DNA of 64,000 nt from JBDSLU01 sp963844435 (GCA_963844435.1 CAWJOG010000003.1:1-64000), one strand, 5' to 3'. Shown: positions 34,598 through 43,987, counted from the stretch's first letter. Program-made: numbers and translations. The notes: a model not told the origin generated them from the sequence alone.

Positions 34598-34656
34598 CGA
34601 TTATCGCACAGGCTGTCCGATTATCGATTGACACGTTTCCCGTCAGCCCGTAATCT
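34598..34656. promoter_or_regulatory. pcaI-pcaR divergent promoter region with repeated CGATTATCG
   Basis: CGATTATCG occurs at 34598-34606 and again at 34618-34626, a direct repeat with 20-bp periodicity (two helical turns), as expected for a dimer-of-dimers IclR regulator. On the plus strand a perfect -35 TTGACA (34628-34633), a 17-base spacer and TAATCT (34651-34656) form a promoter for pcaR whose transcript would start only a few bases before GTG 34666. On the minus strand the first repeat contains GATAAT preceded by TGC, an extended -10-like element about 14 bases before pcaI, with no good -35; that suits activator dependence. Binding by PcaR is inferred. Confidence 0.55.
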
Positions 34657-34665
34657 GGGCCTCCC

Positions 34666-35523
34666 GTGACCCCCTCACGTCTCTCGCGGCCGGTCCCGAT
34701 CGAGGGCGTCGACGCCGTGCAGACCCCGATCGGCGACCCGGATTTCATGCTGTCGCTGGCCCGCGGCCTGGCGGCGATCCGCGCCTTCCGCGACGGCGGC
34801 TCGCAGCTCTCGGTCGCGGACGTCGCGCGCCTCGCCGGCCTGTCGCGCGCGTCGGCGCGGCGCTGCCTGCACACGCTGTCGGTGCTCGGCTACGCCACCG
34901 CCAGCGGCGGCCGCTACGAGCTGACGCCCGCGATCCTCACGCTCGGCCAGGCCTACCTGTCGTCGACGAGCGTCGCCCGCGTGGCCCAGCCGGTCCTCGA
35001 GCGCGTGTCCGACGAGCTGCACGAGTCCTCGTCGGTCGCGGTCCTCGACGGCGAGGAGATCGTCTACGTGGCGCGCGCGGCCGCCCGCCGCATCCTGGCG
35101 ATCAGCCTCGAGGTGGGCAGCCGGCTGCCGGCGGCGTGCACGTCGATGGGCCGGGTGCTGCTCGCGGCGGCCGATGCCGACGATCGGGCGCGCTTCCTCA
35201 AGCGGGTGAAGCTGCCGCGCTACACCGCACGCACGATCACCGACAAGCCGGCGCTGGCCGCCGAGCTCGATGCGGTGCGGGCGCAGGGCTACGCGATCGT
35301 CGATCAGGAGCTGGAGCTGGGGCTGCGCTCGTGCGCCGTGCCGATCGCCCGGCGCGACGGCACCGTCGTCGCCGCGCTCAACGTCGGCGCGCACGCCGCC
35401 CGCGCCGACGCGGCGACGCTGCGGCGCGAGGTCGTCCCGCTGCTGCGGCGGGCGGCCGACGAGATCGGCGCCGCGCTCGGCACCCCGCGCGAGCTGGGCG
35501 AGCCCGCCGGCCGGATCGCGTGA
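34666..35523 (+). CDS. pcaR: PcaR/PobR-like IclR-family regulator
   Basis: Intact 285-residue IclR-type regulator. The N-terminal winged helix has LARGLAAIRAFRDGGSQLSV, VARLAGLSRASARRCLHTLS and LGYATASGGRYELTP. The C-terminal effector domain includes SSSVAVLDGEEIVYVARAAA, GSRLPAACTSMGRVLLA, DQELELGLRSCAVPIA and ALNVGAHAAR. The residues match the PcaR/PcaU/PobR branch, which answers to beta-ketoadipate, protocatechuate or 4-hydroxybenzoate and usually activates pca genes. Start GTG 34666 has little or no 5' leader after the predicted promoter. The stop overlaps the pcaF start (TGATG). Confidence 0.9.
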   Translation: MTPSRLSRPVPIEGVDAVQTPIGDPDFMLSLARGLAAIRAFRDGGSQLSVADVARLAGLSRASARRCLHTLSVLGYATASGGRYELTPAILTLGQAYLSSTSVARVAQPVLERVSDELHESSSVAVLDGEEIVYVARAAARRILAISLEVGSRLPAACTSMGRVLLAAADADDRARFLKRVKLPRYTARTITDKPALAAELDAVRAQGYAIVDQELELGLRSCAVPIARRDGTVVAALNVGAHAARADAATLRREVVPLLRRAADEIGAALGTPRELGEPAGRIA

Positions 35524-36749
35524 TGGCGACGTCCGACTCGAGCCTGCAGCCGGTCTACTTCTGCGACGCCGTGCGGACGCCGTTCGGGCGCTACGGCGGC
35601 GCGCTGGCGGGCGTCCGGACCGACGATCTCGCCGCCGAGCCGCTGCGCGCGCTGCAGGCACGCAACCCCTCGGTGGACTGGGACGCGCTCGACGACGTGA
35701 TCCTCGGCTGCGCGAACCAGGCGGGCGAGGACAACCGCAACGTCGCGCGGATGGCGCTGCTGCTCGCCGGGCTGCCCGACCGCGTGCCCGGCGCGACCGT
35801 CAACCGCCTGTGCGCGTCCAGCCTCGACGCCTGCATCACCGGCGCCCGTGCGGTCGCGGCGGGGGAGATGTCGCTCGTGATCGCCGGCGGGGTCGAGAGC
35901 ATGTCGCGGGCGCCGTTCGTGATGGCCAAGCCGGCCGCGGCCTACGCCCGCGACCTGGCCTGGGCCGACACCACGCTCGGCTGGCGCTTCGTCAACCCGC
36001 GGATGCAGGCGCAATACGGCATCGACTCGATGCCGGAGACCGCCGAGCACGTCGCCGCCGAGCACGGCATCGCCCGCGCGGATCAGGATCGGTTCGCGCT
36101 GCGCAGCCAGCAGCGGGCCGGCGCGGCGGCGGCCGCTGGCCTGTTCGCCGGCGAGATCGTCCCGATCGCCATCCCCCGACCGAAGGGCCCGGCGCTCGAG
36201 GTCGCGGCCGACGAGCACCCGCGGCCGGAGACCACCCTGGAGTCGCTGGCGAAGCTCAAGCCGATCGTCCACCCGGGCGGCACGGTCACGGCCGGCAACG
36301 CCTCGGGCATCAACGACGGCAGCTGCGCGCTGCTGCTCGCGTCGGAGGCCGCGGTGCGGGTGCACGGCCTGACGCCCCGCGCGCGCTACGTGGCCGCGGC
36401 GGTCGCGGGCGTGCCGCCGCGCGTGATGGGCATCGGCCCGGTGCCCGCGGTCGAGAAGCTGCTCGCCCGCACCGGCCTCACCCTCGATCGCGTGGACGTG
36501 ATCGAGCTGAACGAAGCGTTCGCCGCCCAGGCGCTGGCGGTGCTGCGGGCGCTCGGCGTGCCCGACGACGCGCCCCATGTGAACCCGAACGGCGGCGCCA
36601 TCGCGATCGGCCATCCGCTCGGCGCGAGCGGCGCGCGGCTCGTCACGGCCGCGATCGCGCAGCTCGGCCGGATCCGCGGCCGCTATGCCCTCTGCACCAT
36701 GTGCGTCGGCGTCGGCCAGGGCGTGGCGCTCCTGATCGAGCGCGTCTGA
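35523..36749 (+). CDS. pcaF: PcaF: beta-ketoadipyl-CoA thiolase
   Basis: Intact 408-residue thiolase II that splits 3-oxoadipyl-CoA into succinyl-CoA and acetyl-CoA. The start VYFCDAVRTPFGRYGGALAG is PcaF-like. The acyl-accepting Cys is in VNRLCASSLDA, GGVESMSRAPF follows, the catalytic His is in GGAIAIGHPLGASG, and the second Cys is in CTMCVGVGQG. Coupled to pcaR by a one-base overlap of stop and start. It could also serve the thiolytic step of hydroxycinnamoyl-CoA side-chain shortening together with the FadB-like protein at 37978; that is inference. Confidence 0.93.
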   Translation: MATSDSSLQPVYFCDAVRTPFGRYGGALAGVRTDDLAAEPLRALQARNPSVDWDALDDVILGCANQAGEDNRNVARMALLLAGLPDRVPGATVNRLCASSLDACITGARAVAAGEMSLVIAGGVESMSRAPFVMAKPAAAYARDLAWADTTLGWRFVNPRMQAQYGIDSMPETAEHVAAEHGIARADQDRFALRSQQRAGAAAAAGLFAGEIVPIAIPRPKGPALEVAADEHPRPETTLESLAKLKPIVHPGGTVTAGNASGINDGSCALLLASEAAVRVHGLTPRARYVAAAVAGVPPRVMGIGPVPAVEKLLARTGLTLDRVDVIELNEAFAAQALAVLRALGVPDDAPHVNPNGGAIAIGHPLGASGARLVTAAIAQLGRIRGRYALCTMCVGVGQGVALLIERV

Positions 36750-36759
36750 GCCGGTCGCC

Positions 36760-37944
36760 ATGGCCGTCCACCGCATCCCCGTCGGGATCGTCGGCGCCGG
36801 CCCGGCCGGACTCCTCCTCGGCCACCTGCTCCAGCGCGCCGGCATCGAGTCGGTCACCGTGGACATCCGCAGCGAGCGGCACGTGATCGAGCGCGTGCGG
36901 GCCGGCGTCCTCGAGCAGACGACGGTCGATCTGCTGCGCGAGGCCGGGCTGGGCGCCCGGCTCGCCGTCGAGGGACTCCGGCACGAGGGCCTCTACCTCG
37001 CGTTCGGCGGCGAGCGGCACCGGCTCGATCTCGCGGACCTCACCTGCGGCCGGGCGATCACGGTCTACGGCCAGAACGAGATCGTCCGGGACCTGATCGC
37101 GGCGCGGCGCGCCGCCGGCGGCCGGATTCTCTTCGACGCCGGGCACGTGGCGCTCGCCGATCTCGACACCGATCGGCCGCGCCTCCACGTGCGGACGGCT
37201 GACGCCGACGAGACGTTCGCCTGCGACTACATCGCCGGCTGCGACGGGTTCCACGGGATTTCGCGCGCGTCCATCCCGCCGTCCGCGCTGCGCGTGTACG
37301 AGCACGTCCATCCGTACACGTGGCTGGGAATCCTGGCCCAGGCCGCGCCCGCCTCGCCGGAGCTGGTGTACTGCCTGCACGACGACGGCTTCGCGCTGTT
37401 CAGCATGCGCTCGACCGGCGTCACGCGCCTTTACCTCCAGTGCGCGTCCGACGAGCGGCTGGATGCCTGGCCCGACGATCGGATCTGGCGCGAGCTGCGG
37501 GCCCGCCTGCAGATGCACGACGGCTGGGTGCCGAACGAAGGTCCCATCCTGCAGAAGGGCCTCACCGGCATGCGCAGCTTCGTGGTCGAGCCGATGCGTG
37601 CCGGCCGGCTGTTCCTCGCCGGCGACGCCGCGCACATCGTGCCGCCGACGGGCGCGAAGGGCCTGAACCTGGCCGTCGCCGACGTGTGGCGCCTCGCTCG
37701 CGCGCTCGACGAGCGCTATCGGACCGGCAGCGACGCCGGGCTCGACGCGTACTCCGACGCCGGCCTGCGCCGGACGTGGCGCGCGCAACGGTTCTCGTGC
37801 TGGATGACCTCGCTGCTGCACCGTTCGGAAGGGGCCACCGACTTCGATCGCCGCCGCCAGCTCGCCGATCTCGACTATCTCGTCCACTCCCGCGCGGCGA
37901 TGACCAGCCTCGCGGAGAACTACGTCGGCTTCCCGTTGGCGTGA
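36760..37944 (+). CDS. pobA: PobA: 4-hydroxybenzoate 3-monooxygenase
   Basis: Intact 394-residue flavoprotein hydroxylase converting 4-hydroxybenzoate, NAD(P)H and oxygen to protocatechuate. The FAD-binding start is VGIVGAGPAGLLLGHLLQ, then ERVRAGVLEQTTVDLL (a PobA signature), YGQNEIVRDLI, the middle DG motif IAGCDGFHG and the GD motif FLAGDAAHIVPPTGAKGLNL. Length matches the Pseudomonas enzyme (394). It lies 10 bp after pcaF and supplies substrate for PcaGH. Confidence 0.95.
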   Translation: MAVHRIPVGIVGAGPAGLLLGHLLQRAGIESVTVDIRSERHVIERVRAGVLEQTTVDLLREAGLGARLAVEGLRHEGLYLAFGGERHRLDLADLTCGRAITVYGQNEIVRDLIAARRAAGGRILFDAGHVALADLDTDRPRLHVRTADADETFACDYIAGCDGFHGISRASIPPSALRVYEHVHPYTWLGILAQAAPASPELVYCLHDDGFALFSMRSTGVTRLYLQCASDERLDAWPDDRIWRELRARLQMHDGWVPNEGPILQKGLTGMRSFVVEPMRAGRLFLAGDAAHIVPPTGAKGLNLAVADVWRLARALDERYRTGSDAGLDAYSDAGLRRTWRAQRFSCWMTSLLHRSEGATDFDRRRQLADLDYLVHSRAAMTSLAENYVGFPLA

Positions 37945-37977
37945 TCCAGCGCCTCGCGCACGCGGTATCCGCAGCCC

Positions 37978-40113
37978 ATGTCCGAGCTCGTACGCACCCA
38001 TCGTGACGCCGACGTGCTCGTCGTCGAGATCGACAACCCGCCGGTCAACGCGCTCGGCCCCGGCGTGCCCGAGGCCCTGGCCGCGGTGCTCGACGCGGCG
38101 GATCGCGACGACGGTGTCGCCGCGATCGTGGTCCGCGGCGCGGGCCGGACATTCGTCGCCGGCGCCGACATCGCGACGCTCGAGGACGCCGCCTGGGGCG
38201 ACGAGGCAGCCGCGGCCGATCTGCACGACTCTGCTCCGGCGCGTCGAACAGTGCCGCAAGCCGGTGGTGATGGCGATCCACGGCACGGCGCTCGGCGGCG
38301 GGCTCGAGCTGGCGATGGCCGGCCATTACCGCGTGGCGGACGCCGGGGCCCAGGTCGGGCAGCCGGAGGTGAACCTCGGGATCGTGCCGGGCGCCGAAGG
38401 CACGCAGCGGCTGCCGCGCCTCGCCGGAGTCGCCAAGGCGCTCGACATGTGCGTGACGGGCCGCCCGGTCACGGCGCAGGATGCGCTGGCCGCCGGCATC
38501 GTCGACGAGATCGCGGGCGAGGATCTCACCGCGTCGGCGGTGGCGTTCGCGCGCCGCGTGGCGGCGCGAGACCTCGCACCCGAAGACGAGCGAGCGCGGC
38601 GACCGCCTCGGCGACGCCGAGGCCAACGCGCCGCTGTTCGCCGCCGCCCGCGCGCAGGCACTGCAAGATCCGGCGCCACCAGGTCGCGCCGCTGAAGGCC
38701 GTGGACGCGATCGAGGCGGCCACGCGGCTGCCGTTCGAGGCCGGCTGCCGGCGCGAGCGCGAGCTCTTCTTCGAGTGCGTGCGCGGCGAGCAGGCCAAGG
38801 CCCTGATCCACGTGTTCTTCGCCGAGCGCGCGGCCTCGAAGCTGCCCGAAGACACGGCCCACCTGACCCCGGCCGAGATCCGCACGGTCGCGATCGTCGG
38901 CGCCGGCACGATGGGGTCGGGGATCGCGATGGCCTGCGCGAACGCCGGCCTCGAGGTGATCCTGACCGACACGACGGGCGAGGCTCTGGCCGCCGGCGAC
39001 GCCGCGATCCGCAGGAACTACGACGCCACGGTCGCCCGCGGCCGTCTCACACCCGACGCGGTCGCCGAGCGGCTGGCCCGCATCCATCAGACGCCGGCTG
39101 CGGCATTTGCGGCGCGCGTCGGCGACGCCGATCTCGTCATCGAAGCGGTCTTCGAGGATCTGGCGCTCAAGCAGCGCGTGTTTCGCGAGATCGATGCCGC
39201 GGCCAGACCCGGGTGCATCCTCGCCACCAACACGTCCACGCTCGACATCGACGCGATTGCGGGGGCCACGTCGCGGCCGGCTGCCGTGGTCGGCCTGCAC
39301 TTTTTCAGCCCGGCGGCGGTGATGCGGCTCCTCGAGATCGTGCGCGGGCCGCGGACGGATCCCCGCGTCCTGGTGAGCGCGCTCGCCTTCGCCAAACGCG
39401 TGCGCAAGCTGGGCGTCGTCGTCGGCAACGGACCGGGCTTCGTCGGCAACCGGCTGATGTTCCCGTACATGTACGAGACCCAGTTCCTCGTCGAGGAAGG
39501 GGCGACGCCCGCGCAGGTCGATCGGGCCCTGACCGGCTTCGGGATGGCGATGGGCATGTTCGCCGTCGACGACATGGCCGGGCTCGACGTCGGCTGGCGC
39601 GTGAAGCAGGCGCTCGGGCACTTCAGCGATCCGCGCGAGCGGCGGCCGCTCGTCCACGATCGCCTGGTCGAGATGGGCCGTCTCGGCCAGAAGCGCGGCA
39701 AAGGCTGGTTCCGCTACGACGATCCGCGCACGCCCACGCCAGACCCCGAGGTCGAGGCGCTGATCCGGTCGCTCGCGGACGCGGCCGGCATCGCGCCGCG
39801 CCCGATCGCCGACGAGGAGATCGTCGAGCGCGCGATCTTCGCGCTGGTCAACGAGGGCGCCCGGGCGCTCGAGGCCGGGGTCGCGGCCCGCGCCTCGGAC
39901 ATCGACGTCATCTACGTGAACGGCTACGGCTTTCCGGGATGGCGCGGCGGGCCGCTGTTCCACGCCGATCGCCTCGGCCTCGCCGCGGTCCTCGACCGCA
40001 TCCGCGTGTTCCACCAGGCCCATGGCGACCGCTGGCGGCCGGCGCCGCTGCTCGTCGAGCTCGCCGGCAGCGGCCGGACGTTCCGCGAGTGGGATCGGAC
40101 GAGGAGACGCTGA
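37978..40113 (+). CDS. FadB/FadJ-like enoyl-CoA hydratase and 3-hydroxyacyl-CoA dehydrogenase (frameshifted)
   Basis: Bifunctional beta-oxidation enzyme of about 710 residues. Residues about 1-190 are a crotonase domain with GRTFVAGADI, MAIHGTALGGGLELAMAGHY (oxyanion loop and Glu) and VNLGIVPGAEGTQRLPRLAG (second Glu). A linker leads to the NAD-binding domain TVAIVGAGTMGSGIAMACAN, GLHFFSPAAVMRLLEIVRG (catalytic His) and GNGPGFVGNRLMFPYM. Two C-terminal 3HCDH helices follow, including EIVERAIFALVNEGARALE and YGFPGWRGGP. The frame changes near 38230, 38580 and 38670, all in the crotonase part. Its place between pobA and feruloyl-CoA synthase suggests it shortens hydroxycinnamoyl-CoA side chains. 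A fatty-acid or adipate role is also possible. Confidence 0.87.
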   Translation: MSELVRTHRDADVLVVEIDNPPVNALGPGVPEALAAVLDAADRDDGVAAIVVRGAGRTFVAGADIATLEDAAWGDEAAAADLHDSAPARRTVPQAGGDGDPRHGARRRARAGDGRPLPRGGRRGPGRAAGGEPRDRAGRRRHAAAAAPRRSRQGARHVRDGPPGHGAGCAGRRHRRRDRGRGSHRVGGGVRAPRGGARPRTRRRASAATASATPRPTRRCSPPPARRHCKIRRHQVAPLKAVDAIEAATRLPFEAGCRRERELFFECVRGEQAKALIHVFFAERAASKLPEDTAHLTPAEIRTVAIVGAGTMGSGIAMACANAGLEVILTDTTGEALAAGDAAIRRNYDATVARGRLTPDAVAERLARIHQTPAAAFAARVGDADLVIEAVFEDLALKQRVFREIDAAARPGCILATNTSTLDIDAIAGATSRPAAVVGLHFFSPAAVMRLLEIVRGPRTDPRVLVSALAFAKRVRKLGVVVGNGPGFVGNRLMFPYMYETQFLVEEGATPAQVDRALTGFGMAMGMFAVDDMAGLDVGWRVKQALGHFSDPRERRPLVHDRLVEMGRLGQKRGKGWFRYDDPRTPTPDPEVEALIRSLADAAGIAPRPIADEEIVERAIFALVNEGARALEAGVAARASDIDVIYVNGYGFPGWRGGPLFHADRLGLAAVLDRIRVFHQAHGDRWRPAPLLVELAGSGRTFREWDRTRRR

Positions 40114-40114
40114 C

Positions 40115-41994
40115 GTGTCGCCCGCCTTCGAGGGACGCCTGCGCACGCCGCGGATGCTGCCGCCGGACGCGATCGTCAGCCGGGACGATCGGGGCCGGCT
40201 GCGCGTCCGCTCGCCGCACGCCCTGGGGCCGTATCCGGCAACCCTGACGCACTGCCTGGCGCAGTGGGCGGAGCGCGCGCCCGACCGCACCTTCGTCGCC
40301 GCGCGGCGCCCCGATGGCTTCTGGGAACGCCTGACCTACCGGGTCGCGTTCGAGCGCACGCGCTCGGTCGCGCAGGCGCTGCTCGATCGCGGCCTGTCGG
40401 CCGATCGGCCGATCGTGATCCTGTCGGGCAACGGCCTCGAGCACGCCGTGCTCGGCCTCGCCGCGATGCACGCGGGCGTGCCGTACGCGCCGATCGCGCC
40501 GTCCTACTCGCTGGTCTCGCAGGACCACCGCACCCTGGCCGCCGTCTGCGCGGCGATGCGCCCGGGGCTGATCTTCGCGGCCGAGGGCGAGCGCTTCGAT
40601 CGCGCGCTGGCCAGCCTGGCGCTGCCGGACGACGTCGAGGTCGTCACCAGCAGCCCGGCCCCGGCCTTGCGCCGGCAGACCGCCTTCGCCGCGCTCCTCG
40701 CCACCACGGCGACCGCGGCGGTGGAGGACGCGCACGCCCGTGTCGGGCCCGACACCGTCGCCAAGGTGCTCTTCACGTCGGGGTCGACGGGCGCGCCGAA
40801 GGGCGTGATCAACACCCAGCGCATGCTGACCGCCAATCAGGCGCAGATACGGAGCGTGCTCGCGTTCCTGGCCGACGAGCCGCCGGTGCTCTGCGACTGG
40901 CTGCCGTGGAACCACACGTTCGGCGGCAACCACAACTTCGGCCTGACGCTCTACAACGGCGGCACGCTCTACATCGACGCCGGCGCGCCGACGCCGGCCG
41001 GGTTCGCGACGACCGCGGCCAACCTGCGCGAGATCGCGACCACCGCCTACTTCAACGTGCCGAGGGGCTACGACCTGCTGCTGCAGGCGCTGCGCGGCGA
41101 CGCCGCCCTCCGCCACCGCTTCTTCGGCCGCCTGCAGATCCTGTTCTACGCCGCCGCCGGACTGCGGCAGGAGGTTTCGGACGGCATCGATCGGCTGGCC
41201 GTCGAGGCCTGCGGGGAGCGCGTGCCCTGGGTCACCGGCCTCGGCGCGACCGAGACCGCGCCGTTCGCGCTGTGCACCGGGACGATGCCCGTGCCGGTCA
41301 GCGGACGCGTCGGCGTGGCCGCGCCAGGCGTCGAGCTGAAGCTCGAGCCGGTCGGCGCGCTGCTCGAGGCTCGCGTCCGCGGGCCGAACGTCACCCCCGG
41401 CTACTGGCGCGATCCCGCGCTCACCCGCGCCGCGTTCGACGACGACGGCTTCTACGCGATGGGCGACGCGCTCGGCTGCGTCGATCCGGCCGATCCCGCG
41501 CGCGGGTTCACGTTCCAGGGCCGCATCGCCGAGGACTTCAAGCTCTCGACCGGCACGTGGGTGCGCGTGGGGCCGCTGCGCGCGGCGCTGCTCGCGGCGC
41601 TCGGCGAGCTGGCGCAGGACGTCGTCATCGCGGCGCCCGAGCGCGACGACGTACGCGTGCTCGTCTTTCCGAGCCTCGCCGCGTGTCGCCGCCTCGCCGG
41701 CCTCCCGGCGGAGGCGCCGGTCGGCGACGTGCTCGACGGCGAGGCCGTCTGCGCCGGGTTCGCGGCCGCGCTGTCGGCCTTCAGCGCGGCGCAGGCCGGC
41801 AGCTCTACGCGCGTCACGCGCGCGCTGCTGCTGGCCGAGCCGCCGTCGATCGACGCCGGCGAGATCACCGACAAGGGGTCGATCAACCAGAAGGCGGTGC
41901 TGCGGCGCCGCGTCGCGCTCGTCGACGCGCTCTACGGCGCCGGCCCACCGGATGCGTTGCATCGAAGTCGCAGGAAAGGACGATCGACGCGTGA
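40115..41994 (+). CDS. fcs: Feruloyl-CoA synthase (3' end frameshifted)
   Basis: AMP-forming acyl-CoA synthetase that activates ferulate and related hydroxycinnamates. The P-loop is KVLFTSGSTGAPKGVI; the Fcs-typical segment LCDWLPWNHTFGGNHNFGLT is clear, followed by YFNVPRGYDLLL, LGATETAPFALCTG and the hinge FQGRIAEDFKLSTGTWVRVG. ITDKGSINQKAVL supplies the C-terminal Lys. GAGGAG precedes GTG 40115. The frame has no stop where the protein should end and would run on to 43975. A single indel near 41960 moves it into a frame ending QERTIDA at 41994, giving a GTGA overlap with the next gene and a normal length of about 625 residues; I take that as the true end. Confidence 0.88.
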
Positions 41995-42857
41995 CCACCA
42001 GACCCTCGACGATCCAGGCGGGCGACACGATTGCCATCGACGTGCACGTGCACCTCGAGGCGCCGGCCGACGGCTCGGCCGCCGACCTCGCGGCGCGCCA
42101 GTACTTCGGCGACAGCGGCGCGGCGCGCGACGCGCACGGCCTGGCCGAGTACTACCGATCGCGCCGCATGGCGTGCGTGGTGTTCTCGGTGGACGAGCGG
42201 CTGTCGGGGCGCCCGCAGCTCTCGAACGACGAGGTCGCCGACTTCGCCGCGGCGAACGCCGACGTCGCGATGGCCTTCGCGAGCATCAATCCGCACCGCG
42301 GCGCCGACGGCGTCGCCGAAGCCCGGCGTCTCGTGTCGGCCGGCCGCGTCCGCGGGCTCAAGCTGCATCCGCCGCTCCAGGAGTTCGTGCCGAACGATCG
42401 CCTGGCCTACCCGCTCTACGAGGTGTTCGCCGAGGCGCGGCTCCCGGTGCTCTTCCACACCGGGCACAGCGGCATCGGTACCGGCATGCCAGGCGGCGGC
42501 GGCATCCGCTTGAAGTACGGCAATCCGATGCCGATCGACGATGTCGCCGTGGACTTCCCGGAGATGCCAATCATCATGGCGCACCCGTCCTTCCCCTGGC
42601 AGGACGAAGCCATTTCGATCTGCCTGCACAAGCCGACGGTGTACATCGACCTCTCGGGCTGGTCGCCGAAGTACTTCTCGCCGACGCTCGTGCAGTACGC
42701 GAACACGCTGCTCAAGCACAAGGTGCTGTTCGGCTCCGACTATCCGTTGCTCACGCCGGACCGCTGGCTCGCGGACCTGGAAAAGACCGCGATTCGCGAG
42801 GACGTGCGGCCGCTGATCCTGCGCGAGAACGCGATCAAGCTGTTCGGCCTCCAGTAG
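41991..42857 (+). CDS. Amidohydrolase-2 family protein in the hydroxycinnamate cluster
   Basis: Intact cytoplasmic TIM-barrel protein of 288 residues. Metal and catalytic residues can be traced: IAIDVHVHLEA (HxH), GLKLHPPLQEF (Lys and His), VLFHTGHSGIG, IIMAHPSFPW (His) and VLFGSDYPLL (Asp). This pattern covers both hydrolases and non-oxidative aromatic decarboxylases (ACMSD and resorcylate-type). GTG 41991 has AGGAAAGG about 8 bases upstream and overlaps the proposed fcs stop. Its position between fcs and the MetE-like gene implies a step in hydroxycinnamate or methoxyaromatic breakdown, but the exact reaction is unknown. Confidence 0.8.
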   Translation: MTTRPSTIQAGDTIAIDVHVHLEAPADGSAADLAARQYFGDSGAARDAHGLAEYYRSRRMACVVFSVDERLSGRPQLSNDEVADFAAANADVAMAFASINPHRGADGVAEARRLVSAGRVRGLKLHPPLQEFVPNDRLAYPLYEVFAEARLPVLFHTGHSGIGTGMPGGGGIRLKYGNPMPIDDVAVDFPEMPIIMAHPSFPWQDEAISICLHKPTVYIDLSGWSPKYFSPTLVQYANTLLKHKVLFGSDYPLLTPDRWLADLEKTAIREDVRPLILRENAIKLFGLQ

Positions 42858-42871
42858 AGAGAGGGAAAACG

Positions 42872-43975
42872 ATGCACGTGTGGAGGAGCGATGTCGTCGG
42901 CAGCCTGCTGCGGCCGGCCTGGCTGCAGGAGGCCCGCGGGCAGGTGGAGCGCGGCACGCTCCCGGCCGCCGAGTTCAAGCGCATCGAGGACCGCGCCGTC
43001 GACGAGGCCGTCGCCCTGCAGGAGGCGGCGGGCCTCGAGGTGATCACCGACGGCGAGATGCGGCGTTACGCGTTCTTCGGGCACCTCATCGAGGCGGTCG
43101 AGGGGTTCGATCGCGAAGGGGGATGGTCGGTGACCTTCCGCGACGCCGAGGGCCATGCGGCGCCGCTGCGGCGGCCGGTCGTCGTCGGCAAGCTGGCCTG
43201 GCGCCGGCAGATGAGCGTCGAGGAGTTCACCTACCTGCGGGGCCGCACGACGCGGCAGGTCAAGGTGACGCTGCTCAGCGCGCAGCAGGCCGCGGCCTAC
43301 TACGATCCGGAGCTCTCGAAGGCCGCCTATGCGACCCGCGACGCCTACCTCGCCGATCTCGTGGATTTCACGCGCCGCGAGATCGCGGAGCTGGCCCGGC
43401 TCGGCTGCGAGTACATCCAGATCGACGCGCCGCAGTACGCGGCGCTCCTCGACGAGACCATCCGCGAGGGCTACCGCCAGCGCGGCAGCGATCCCGACCG
43501 GCTGCTCGACACCTGCATCGAGCTGGACAACGCGATCATCGACGGGCATCCCGGCGTGACGTTCGGCATCCACATCTGCCGCGGCAACCACAAGAGCATG
43601 TTCTATGCCTCCGGCGGCTACGACCGGATCGCGGAGCACATCTTCCGGCGGGCCCGCTTCCAGCGCTTCCTGCTCGAATACGACGACGAACGATCGGGGA
43701 CGTTCGAGCCGCTGCGACACTTGCCGGACGATCGCGTGGTGGTCCTCGGGCTCGTCAGCTCGAAGCTGGCGCAGCTCGAATCGGCCGCCGAGCTCGAGCG
43801 TCGGATCGCGGAGGCCTCGCGCTTCGTGCCGCTCGAGCGCCTGGCGATCAGCCCGCAGTGCGGCTTCGCGTCCACGCACGAAGGCAACCGCCTGACCGCG
43901 GAGGATCAGCGCCGGAAGCTGGAGCTCGTGGCCGCGACGGCCCGCGCCGTGTGGACGCCGGCGTCCACGCGCTGA
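42872..43975 (+). CDS. MetE C-terminal-like (cobalamin-independent) methyltransferase
   Basis: Intact 367-residue protein matching only the C-terminal catalytic barrel of methionine synthase MetE, the stand-alone 'methionine synthase II' type. It starts with VWRSDVVGSLLRP. Zinc ligands by analogy with MetE are His and Cys of GIHICRGNH, Glu of LLEYDDE and Cys of ISPQCGFAS. QIDAPQYA matches the substrate-site block DEPA-like region. The full N-terminal half of MetE is absent by design, not truncation. Lying next to fcs, it may pass methyl groups from methoxylated aromatics to homocysteine or folate; ordinary methionine synthesis is the alternative. Confidence 0.82.
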   Translation: MHVWRSDVVGSLLRPAWLQEARGQVERGTLPAAEFKRIEDRAVDEAVALQEAAGLEVITDGEMRRYAFFGHLIEAVEGFDREGGWSVTFRDAEGHAAPLRRPVVVGKLAWRRQMSVEEFTYLRGRTTRQVKVTLLSAQQAAAYYDPELSKAAYATRDAYLADLVDFTRREIAELARLGCEYIQIDAPQYAALLDETIREGYRQRGSDPDRLLDTCIELDNAIIDGHPGVTFGIHICRGNHKSMFYASGGYDRIAEHIFRRARFQRFLLEYDDERSGTFEPLRHLPDDRVVVLGLVSSKLAQLESAAELERRIAEASRFVPLERLAISPQCGFASTHEGNRLTAEDQRRKLELVAATARAVWTPASTR

Positions 43976-43987
43976 CCAGGAGACGTG

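Noticed and set aside
40022..43975. One continuous open frame suggesting a feruloyl-CoA synthase-MetE fusion of about 1,300 residues
   Set aside because: The middle third encodes a complete amidohydrolase in another frame with its own ribosome site, and the in-frame middle has no protein-like sequence. A frameshift near the fcs end explains the read-through.
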